Shown here in pieces: positions 5,735 through 10,527 of a stretch of 10,527 bases of DNA; position 1 is the first letter of the stretch; each line of letters begins with the position of its first letter. The translations under genes were made by a program, and so were the position numbers. Below the pieces are notes generated by a model, which was not told where the DNA came from, searched no databases, and was given only the letters and a program-made list of their open reading frames with translations. The stretch lies in NCBI GenBank assembly GCA_002298695.1, contig DBLB01000069.1, forward strand, positions 1-10,527, in the 5' to 3' direction. The stretch is from Clostridiales bacterium UBA735 (GTDB lineage: Bacteria > Bacillota > Clostridia > Oscillospirales > Oscillospiraceae).

Positions 5735-8299
5735 TTACAAGTTGGATCTGCGATTGTTTTCTTCCAGAATGCGGGAGATCTCCCGGGTGACGCCCAGGAC
5801 CTCGTCATGGAACGCGGAGGCCGAGACGCGCACGGCTCCATGCCCGAGAATGATGAGCTGCTCGAGGCTGTCGCTTGTCGCGACGCGCACCTTGCGCCGC
5901 CCGCGCAGCTCGTAGGTCACGCGCTCGATGTAGCTGTCCGCCGTTTCGGCCTCCTTCGTGTAGACGACGAAGATATTGTGGTATTTTTCCGCCGTTCCGA
6001 GATTTTGCGGCACCTTGTAGGCGTCAAATACAAGGATCACCGCGCAGCCGCGGTAGCCCTGATAGTTGCACAGCAGGTTCATCAGCACGTGCCGCGCGGC
6101 GTCGAGGTTGGATCTTGCGATCTCCTTCAGCTCGTCCCACGCGAAGAGGATGTTGTAGCCGTCGACGAGGACAAATTCCTCTGCCGGTTCGAGCGCGCGG
6201 ATCAGCTCGCGCTTGTCGTCGGAGCGCAGTGCCTGCATCGGCAGGATGTCGCGGCGGCGGATGGCACCATAGGTCCGCTCGAAGATGGCGAGCAGCTCGC
6301 GCTCCAGCTCCGGTGCGCCGCCGTCCGCGACCGACCGCGTGATTTTCCGCGGCGCGATGGGTTCCGGTTCGTCCGGACGGCGGAGGTTCAGCAGCGGCAG
6401 GTGCGCGTGGGCGTCGACCTCGTCCCACTTGACCTCGAAGCCCGCGCCGCGGGCACAGAAGATGGAGGCGGACGGATCGTCGATGTCACGGGCCGGGTCA
6501 TAGCCGCTTGCGGCAACGACGGCCGCCTGGTCCCGGCAGGGACGATAACCGCCCGGGCGCAGCTGGATGCGTCCGCGTCCTTTGGCGTATGCGGCAAACT
6601 CCCGCGCATAGCTGCCGAAGGACGCAACCGGGGCCTGCGCACGCAGCGTGACGCCGCCCTCGCCGGGTTCCGGCGGGGCAAATTCGCCGCCCATCCGTTC
6701 CAGATCGCTCATCGCGCGGCCGACGCAGTCCTCCGGCAGCGTCAGATGCACGGCGTACCAGGGTTCCAGCAGGACGGATTCGGCCTTCATCAGGCCCTGC
6801 CGCACCGCGCGGTACGTCGCCTGACGGAAGTCGCCGCCCTCGGTATGCTTCGGGTGTGCGCGGCCCGTGATGAGCGTGATGCGCACGTCGGTCAGCGGCG
6901 CGCCGATCAGTACGCCGCGGTACTGCTTTTCCAGCAGATGCGTGAAAATCAGGCGCTGCCAGTTCCGGCTGAGCGTATCCTCGCTGCACATCGTGTCGAT
7001 CTGAATGCCGCTGCCCGGTTCGCCCGGTTCCAGCAGCAGATGCACCTCGGCATAGTGCCGCAGCGGCTCATAATGCCCGACGCCTTCCACGGGCGCGGCG
7101 ATGGTCTCCAGATAGACGACGCTGCCTGCGTCGAATTCTACATTCAGGCCGAAGCGGGTACGGATGAGCGACTGCAGGATTTCCATCTGCACCTGCCCCA
7201 TCAGCTGGATGCGGATCTGGTGCAGGCGCGCGTCCCAATGCAGGTGGAGCTGCGGATCTTCCTCTTCGAGTACGCGCAGCTGCAAATATGCCTGCTGCGG
7301 GTCGGTTCCGTCCGGCAGACGCAGCTGGTATTCCAGTACCGGCTGTAGACTAGGCGCTTCGGCGGCCTGCGCTGCTCCGAGACCGTCACCGGCCTTCGTC
7401 TGCGTCAGGCCGACCACGGCCACGACGGTTCCGGCCTCTGCGGCCGGGACGGCTGTGAACTTTGCACCGGAGTAGAGGCGCAGCTGGTCCGCCTTTTCCT
7501 CCCAGCCGCTGCCGTGCAGCACGTCTTTGGCGCGGAGCATCCCGCCCGTGACCTTCAGAAACGTCAGGCGGACGCCCTTCTCATCCCGCGCGATCTTATA
7601 GACGCGCGCGGAAAAGGTCTCGGGGTAATCCGGCACGGCCGTGAAGCGGGTCAGCGCCCGCAAAAGTGCGTCGACACCCTCGTCCCGCAGCGCCGCGCCG
7701 AAATAGCAGGGATAGGCGCGCCGCGCGCGGATGAGCGCGCTGATGTCCGCGTCCGGGAGCGCGCCGGTCTCCAGAAACCGCTCCATGAGCGCCTCGTCGC
7801 AGAGGGCGAGCTGCTCCATGCAGTCCGGGTCGGAAAAATCCATGCACTCGGGCGAAAGCTCCCGCCGGAGCTGCGCGAGCAGCGCCTCGCGCTCCAATCC
7901 CGGCAGGTCCATCTTGTTGACAAATAAAAATGTCGGCACCTGATAGCGCCGCAGCAGGTCCCAGAGCGTGTAGGTGTGGCCCTGTACGCCGTCGGTCGCA
8001 CTGATGACGAGAATGGCGTAGTCGAGAATTTGCAGCGTCCGCTCCATTTCGGCCGAAAAGTCGACGTGACCCGGCGTATCGAGCAGGATCATGCGGCAGT
8101 CCGGCAGGTCGAGCACGGCCTGCTTGGAAAAAATCGTGATCCCGCGCACACGTTCCTGCGCGTCGGTATCGAGAAAGGCGTCGCCGTGGTCGACACGCCC
8201 CATGGCGCGCAGCATGCCCGCGCGGTAGAGCATTGCCTCGGAGAGCGTGGTTTTTCCGGCGTCTACGTGCGCCAGAATGCCGATCGTCAGTGTTTTCAT
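5735..8299 (-). CDS. Tet(M)-like ribosomal-protection GTPase fused to a YacP/Rae1-type NYN nuclease
   Basis: 854 residues, against about 640 for Tet(M). Residues 1 to about 635 form an EF-G-like ribosomal-protection GTPase: P-loop AHVDAGKTT (10-18), switch I RGITI (52-56), DTPGH (74-78, with the catalytic His), NKMD (128-131), a beta-barrel domain around 225-310, then EF-G domain III-, IV- and V-like parts. The domain IV loop reads GRAHPKHTEGGDFR (479-492) instead of the Tet(M) YSPVSTPADFR, so drug displacement is doubtful. A helical linker (about 640-705) leads to a NYN/PIN-like domain (708-850) resembling Bacillus Rae1: LVDGYNILFAWDEL, VFDAY, YTKEAETADSYIE and ATSD supply the acidic residues (D713, D759, D788, D810). 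Rae1 cleaves mRNA in the ribosomal A site. The gene is 13 bp downstream of the C_GCAxxG_C_C gene, with GGAG 8 nt before its ATG. A translation-surveillance role is inferred. Confidence 0.9.
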   Translation of the reverse strand: MKTLTIGILAHVDAGKTTLSEAMLYRAGMLRAMGRVDHGDAFLDTDAQERVRGITIFSKQAVLDLPDCRMILLDTPGHVDFSAEMERTLQILDYAILVISATDGVQGHTYTLWDLLRRYQVPTFLFVNKMDLPGLEREALLAQLRRELSPECMDFSDPDCMEQLALCDEALMERFLETGALPDADISALIRARRAYPCYFGAALRDEGVDALLRALTRFTAVPDYPETFSARVYKIARDEKGVRLTFLKVTGGMLRAKDVLHGSGWEEKADQLRLYSGAKFTAVPAAEAGTVVAVVGLTQTKAGDGLGAAQAAEAPSLQPVLEYQLRLPDGTDPQQAYLQLRVLEEEDPQLHLHWDARLHQIRIQLMGQVQMEILQSLIRTRFGLNVEFDAGSVVYLETIAAPVEGVGHYEPLRHYAEVHLLLEPGEPGSGIQIDTMCSEDTLSRNWQRLIFTHLLEKQYRGVLIGAPLTDVRITLITGRAHPKHTEGGDFRQATYRAVRQGLMKAESVLLEPWYAVHLTLPEDCVGRAMSDLERMGGEFAPPEPGEGGVTLRAQAPVASFGSYAREFAAYAKGRGRIQLRPGGYRPCRDQAAVVAASGYDPARDIDDPSASIFCARGAGFEVKWDEVDAHAHLPLLNLRRPDEPEPIAPRKITRSVADGGAPELERELLAIFERTYGAIRRRDILPMQALRSDDKRELIRALEPAEEFVLVDGYNILFAWDELKEIARSNLDAARHVLMNLLCNYQGYRGCAVILVFDAYKVPQNLGTAEKYHNIFVVYTKEAETADSYIERVTYELRGRRKVRVATSDSLEQLIILGHGAVRVSASAFHDEVLGVTREISRILEENNRRSNL

Positions 8300-8312
8300 G
8301 CGGCTTCTCCGC

Positions 8313-8777
8313 TCAGACAGTGTCTGCCGGGTGTGCGTCCAGCCAGCGGGCGAGGATCCCGGCGGCGCAGGCGCAAAGCTCTGCGCAGGGCCGCTTTTTG
8401 TAATATTCTGCGCTGCGGTCCGACGGCGGGATGTATCTCACATCCCGGTCGAGGCCCAGGAGCTCGCGGCAGATGATGGAGCCGTTTTTCTGGGCAAATT
8501 CGTCGGTCATGGCCTTGATCGCCTCGTATTCCGAACGTTTTCCGGCCTGATCCTTTGGTTCGCTGTAGCCGCGAAGCAGGCCGTAAGCCGCGGCCAAACC
8601 GCTGACGGAACCGCAGGTGAACCGCATGCCGGCCAGGCCCCCGCCGAAGGCGCTCATGAGGCGGGCGGCTTCGGCAGTGTCCATGTCCTCCACGTCCTCT
8701 GCAAATGCGAGGAACACCGCCTGCGCGCAGTTATAGCCCGCTTCAAACAGCTGCCTGGCCCGTTCTTCTTTTGTCAT
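8313..8777 (-). CDS. C_GCAxxG_C_C family cysteine protein
   Basis: A 154-residue protein of the C_GCAxxG_C_C family, named after its conserved cysteines. Visible are C17 in YNCAQAVF, the glycine-rich stretch FGGGLAGMRFTCGSVSG with C55 (the core GCAxxG is a variant, TCGSVSG), C103 in IICRELLG, and C131, C135 and C137 near the C-terminus. The family is thought to bind metal or act in redox reactions, but its biochemical role is not established. No signal peptide is evident. The start overlaps the end of the SprT-like gene by 35 bp, so translation is probably coupled. An AAAGGA site lies about 10 nt before the ATG. It is the middle gene of a three-gene operon ending with the GTPase-nuclease fusion. 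Whether the three proteins share a job is not clear from the sequence. Confidence 0.85.
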   Translation of the reverse strand: MTKEERARQLFEAGYNCAQAVFLAFAEDVEDMDTAEAARLMSAFGGGLAGMRFTCGSVSGLAAAYGLLRGYSEPKDQAGKRSEYEAIKAMTDEFAQKNGSIICRELLGLDRDVRYIPPSDRSAEYYKKRPCAELCACAAGILARWLDAHPADTV

Positions 8778-9279
8778 CGTTGTTCATCCTTTCCAGCGTG
8801 AAGTCTGACCCGCCGCAGCGGCGGCAGCGGCAGCTGCGCCGCCCGGCCTCGATGCTCTGCACCACCGGCCCGCGGCGCAGATAGCGGCTTTCGGCCCCGC
8901 AGGTTTTGCAGCGGACGAGATAGCCGCGCGCGTCGTTCTGCCGCTCCTGCGCCGGGCAGGGCGCGGCCAGCCGCTCCGGGCGGCAGCCGAGCTTGCGGCA
9001 GAGCTGCTTCCAGAGTGCGTCGTGCCCATGCCGCCGGCCGGTCAGCAGCGCGGCGGCCGCATGCGCGTATTCATGGCGCACCGTCTCAACGAATGCATCG
9101 TCGTCGGTGCGCAGAAAATCTGCCAGACGGATCTCCACCGGCTGATCGCCGCGGAAGCAGCAGACGCCGTGCTGACGCTGCATCCGTTTGGAAAATGACA
9201 GGCGGATGCCGGTCGTGTCCAGGCCGAGAAGCCGGTCGAGACGGTCATATTCTTCCCGTAATTCGTTCAGTGTCCACAT
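8743..9279 (-). CDS. SprT-like zinc metalloprotease domain protein
   Basis: A 178-residue SprT-like protein. The zincin signature H69-E70-Y71-A72-H73 is complete, with the probable third zinc ligand H86 in GHDALWK. A C-terminal zinc ribbon follows: C124-x2-C127 and C152-x2-C155. Members related to Spartan/SprT are thought to cleave proteins attached to DNA or to act in stress responses; the bacterial role is poorly defined. The last 12 residues lie in the 35-bp overlap with the next gene and follow the zinc ribbon, so they look like a dispensable tail. The ATG at 9279 has no ribosome binding site, and the predicted transcription start is only about 2 bases upstream. The message may therefore be leaderless; no in-frame ATG occurs before residue 33. 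It is the first gene of the operon containing the C_GCAxxG_C_C protein and the GTPase-nuclease fusion. Confidence 0.88.
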   Translation of the reverse strand: MWTLNELREEYDRLDRLLGLDTTGIRLSFSKRMQRQHGVCCFRGDQPVEIRLADFLRTDDDAFVETVRHEYAHAAAALLTGRRHGHDALWKQLCRKLGCRPERLAAPCPAQERQNDARGYLVRCKTCGAESRYLRRGPVVQSIEAGRRSCRCRRCGGSDFTLERMNNDDKRRTGQAAV

Positions 9280-9287
9280 AATAAATC

Positions 9288-9316
9288 AGTATAGCACAAT
9301 TTTATCGGGCTGTCAC
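9288..9316 (-). promoter_or_regulatory. Promoter of the SprT-C_GCAxxG-GTPase/nuclease operon
   Basis: On the minus strand GTGACA (plus 9311-9316) and TATACT (plus 9288-9293) are separated by exactly 17 bp. The -10 ends 8 bp before the ATG at 9279, so the transcript would begin at or within about two bases of the start codon. Confidence 0.65.
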
Positions 9317-9349
9317 GGCTTTCGTGCCCGCTGCGGCAGAAAAAGCGGC

Positions 9350-9378
9350 TTGCCCCGGACGGGGAAGGCTGGTATACT
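9350..9378 (+). promoter_or_regulatory. Promoter of the radical SAM gene
   Basis: TTGCCC (9350-9355) and TATACT (9373-9378) are 17 bp apart, with a TG at 9370-9371 making an extended -10. It stands back to back with the promoter of the SprT operon, 33 bp apart. The start codon is 31 bp downstream of the -10, which also decides between the two possible gene starts. Confidence 0.75.
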
Positions 9379-9390
9379 GGAGCGCAGAAC

Positions 9391-9398
9391 AGGGAAGG
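9391..9398 (+). promoter_or_regulatory. Ribosome binding site fixing the radical SAM start
   Basis: AGGGAAGG lies 11 nt before the ATG at 9410 and downstream of the extended -10 promoter. The longer open frame beginning at 9188 would need a start upstream of this promoter and inside the divergent SprT gene, so 9410 is preferred. Confidence 0.6.
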
Positions 9399-9409
9399 AC
9401 GGGCTGGAC

Positions 9410-10258
9410 ATGGCGTTTTCGAGAATTTATGTGGAGATCACCAACTGCTGCAATCTGGCGTGCTCGTTCTGCCATGGGACACGGCGGGAGGCAGCATTTC
9501 TGTCCGCAGAGCAGTTTGCGCAGCTGGCGCAGCGGCTGCGCGGACAGACGGGCTATCTCTATTTTCACGTGATGGGCGAGCCGCTGCTGCACCCGCAGCT
9601 GCCGGAGCTGATGCAGATCGCGGGGCGGATGGGCTTCCGTGTGGTGCTGACGACAAACGGGACGCTGCTGGCCCGCCGGCAGGCGGAACTGCTGGACGCG
9701 GCGGCACTGCACAAGGTCAGCGTCAGCCTGCATGCCTTTGAGGCCAACGGGGGCGCGGAGATGGCGGCGTATCTGGACTGCTGCACGGCGTTCGGGCAGG
9801 CGGCCGCGGCGCGGGGCATTCTTGTGGATTACCGCCTCTGGAATCTCGACGGCGCGCAGACAAAGGGCGAAAACGGGCGCAACGGCGAGATCCTGGCGCG
9901 GCTGCATGCGGCGTTTCCGGAGGAATGGACGAAAAACACCTGGGGCTGGCGGCTGCGCGACCGGGTCTTTCTCCACTACGGCGAAAAATTTGACTGGCCG
10001 GACGCGGCGGGGCGCGACCGGGGCGAGGCGGGCGGCTGCCGCGCGCTGCGCGACCAGATCGCGGTACTGTGCGACGGGACGGTCGTGCCGTGCTGCCTCG
10101 ATGCGGACGGAGGCATGCCGCTCGGCAATCTGTTTGGGCAGGCGCTGGACGAAATCCTGGCGGGGGAGGCGGCCTGTGCGCTGCGCGAGGGCTTTGCGCG
10201 GCGGCGGCGCGTCCATCCGCTCTGCCGCACATGCGGGTATGCCGCGCGGTTCCGGTGA
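9410..10258 (+). CDS. Radical SAM/SPASM domain protein
   Basis: A 282-residue radical SAM enzyme. C14-x3-C18-x2-C21 in NCCNLACSFC binds the 4Fe-4S cluster that cleaves S-adenosylmethionine. MGEPL (55-59) is the GGE-type SAM-binding motif, and TTNGTLL (81-87) lies on the next barrel strand. A C-terminal SPASM-like region carries further cysteines, C210, C221, C228, C229, C272 and C275, in the pattern CDGTVVPCC followed by PLGNLF and LCRTCG, so one or two auxiliary clusters are likely. It is short for a SPASM enzyme, with a small middle section. The substrate cannot be told: there is no precursor peptide, sulfatase or cofactor gene beside it. The gene is monocistronic, divergent from the SprT operon, and followed by a terminator about 180 bp downstream. 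Confidence 0.92.
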   Translation: MAFSRIYVEITNCCNLACSFCHGTRREAAFLSAEQFAQLAQRLRGQTGYLYFHVMGEPLLHPQLPELMQIAGRMGFRVVLTTNGTLLARRQAELLDAAALHKVSVSLHAFEANGGAEMAAYLDCCTAFGQAAAARGILVDYRLWNLDGAQTKGENGRNGEILARLHAAFPEEWTKNTWGWRLRDRVFLHYGEKFDWPDAAGRDRGEAGGCRALRDQIAVLCDGTVVPCCLDADGGMPLGNLFGQALDEILAGEAACALREGFARRRRVHPLCRTCGYAARFR

Positions 10259-10342
10259 ATTTCTTTAGGAATTTTTCATGTTTCGTTTACAAACTGTTCA
10301 CCACCAAAGGCCGCATTTCCGGTATTCTGAAGATACGAAAGA

Positions 10343-10377
10343 TGCTGGTTCGCGGGAAGGCCCGCGGACAGGCAGCA
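10343..10377 (+). other. Long bulged hairpin in the 3' untranslated region, possible small RNA
   Basis: GTTCGCGGG (10348-10356) pairs with CCCGCGGAC (10361-10369) around an AAGG loop. The stem continues as TGCTG (10343-10347) with CAGCA (10373-10377) after a three-base AGG bulge, giving 14 pairs in all. It lies between the radical SAM stop codon and the terminator. I find no well-spaced promoter just upstream, so it is more likely part of the radical SAM 3' untranslated region, perhaps released by processing. It does not match any RNA family I recognise. Confidence 0.45.
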
Positions 10378-10433
10378 GCGTCTTTCGAGGCCGTAAACGT
10401 TTTTTCATCTTCTCCTCTTTCTCTCTCAAAAAA

Positions 10434-10475
10434 GCGCCCGCCGCAGAATGTGAAACTCTGCGGCGGGTGTCTTTT
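10434..10475 (+). terminator. Intrinsic terminator downstream of the radical SAM gene
   Basis: CCCGCCGCAGA (10437-10447) and TCTGCGGCGGG (10457-10467) form an 11-bp perfect stem with a nine-base loop, followed by TGTCTTTTTG. An A run precedes the stem (10428-10433), so it could also stop transcription from the other strand. Confidence 0.92.
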
Positions 10476-10511
10476 TGTTCTGGGGGGCTTTGCCGCTGCG
10501 GCGGGGACGGG

Positions 10512-10527
10512 CCGATGAGGGCATCGG
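10512..10527. other. Short perfect hairpin at the window edge
   Basis: CCGATG (10512-10517) and CATCGG (10522-10527) flank AGGG. The window ends on the last paired base, so any extension or T tract cannot be seen. It may belong to a feature outside the window. Confidence 0.25.

Noticed and set aside
5684..7348. Open frame of 554 codons on the plus strand opposite the GTPase-nuclease gene
   Set aside because: Composition is that of an antisense shadow and no family features are visible; the opposite frame has every GTPase and NYN motif in order.
5735..8299. Plain tetracycline-resistance gene call
   Set aside because: The drug-site loop is not that of Tet(M), a nuclease domain is fused to the C-terminus, and no mobile-element context is visible.
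9188..9409. N-terminal extension of the radical SAM protein by 74 residues
   Set aside because: It would start inside the divergent SprT gene and upstream of the extended -10 promoter at 9350-9378. The added residues are arginine/serine-rich and unlike the family. The ATG at 9410 gives a normal N-terminus.
10343..10377. Small SRP RNA because of the GGAAGG-like apical loop
   Set aside because: The internal loops and flanking arms of the SRP RNA domain are not present, and no matching 5'/3' closing stem is found around it.
10069..10518. Open frame of 149 codons across the end of the radical SAM gene and the terminator
   Set aside because: It reads through the radical SAM frame in a different phase and then through the terminator hairpin, and has no ribosome binding site.
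1..10527. CRISPR array, tRNA, rRNA, insertion sequence or cobalamin riboswitch
   Set aside because: I saw no regularly spaced direct repeats, no tRNA or rRNA signature, no transposase, and no B12-box-like leader ahead of the corrinoid genes.

Overview
The window looks like a chromosomal segment of a GC-rich, anaerobic Clostridia-type Firmicute, most likely from the Oscillospiraceae (Oscillibacter/Lawsonibacter-like). This rests on strong AGGAGG-type ribosome binding sites, sigma-A-type promoters, a methyltetrahydrofolate/corrinoid module, a Bacillus-type YacP/Rae1 nuclease domain and an oxygen-sensitive radical SAM enzyme. The placement is inferred from gene content; there is no rRNA or tRNA here. 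All complete genes look intact.

Region 1 (1-233, minus strand). The first 37 codons of an exported protein with a textbook signal peptide, its promoter, and a strong intrinsic terminator that closes the next operon.

Region 2 (234-5555). A divergent corrinoid methyl-transfer module. On the minus strand a single promoter appears to drive lysR, a corrinoid protein, a RACo/RamA-type reductive activator of corrinoid proteins (2Fe-2S plus ASKHA domain) and a cysteine-rich DUF2284 protein. Gaps are 7 bp, then 4-bp ATGA overlaps, and the run ends at a terminator. On the plus strand a methyltetrahydrofolate:corrinoid methyltransferase and a second corrinoid protein form a two-gene operon with its own terminator. 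A perfect 11-bp-arm palindrome sits midway between the two divergent promoters and is the obvious candidate LysR operator. The module can move a methyl group between a corrinoid protein and tetrahydrofolate and can rescue oxidised cob(II)alamin. No substrate-specific methyltransferase (MttB/MtaB type) is present, so the methyl donor is unknown.

Region 3 (5556-5734). An intergenic stretch with no credible gene but several nested inverted repeats.

Region 4 (5735-9279, minus strand). A three-gene operon: a SprT-like zinc metalloprotease, a C_GCAxxG_C_C family cysteine protein, and an 854-residue protein. The last joins a complete Tet(M)-like ribosomal-protection GTPase to a C-terminal YacP/Rae1-type NYN nuclease. 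Two activities that both act at the ribosomal A site are thus on one polypeptide, which is the most striking item in the window.

Region 5 (9280-10527, plus strand). A back-to-back promoter region, a compact radical SAM/SPASM protein, a 3' untranslated stretch with a long bulged hairpin, and a strong terminator. A short perfect hairpin lies at the very end (10512-10527), and I see nothing else after the terminator.
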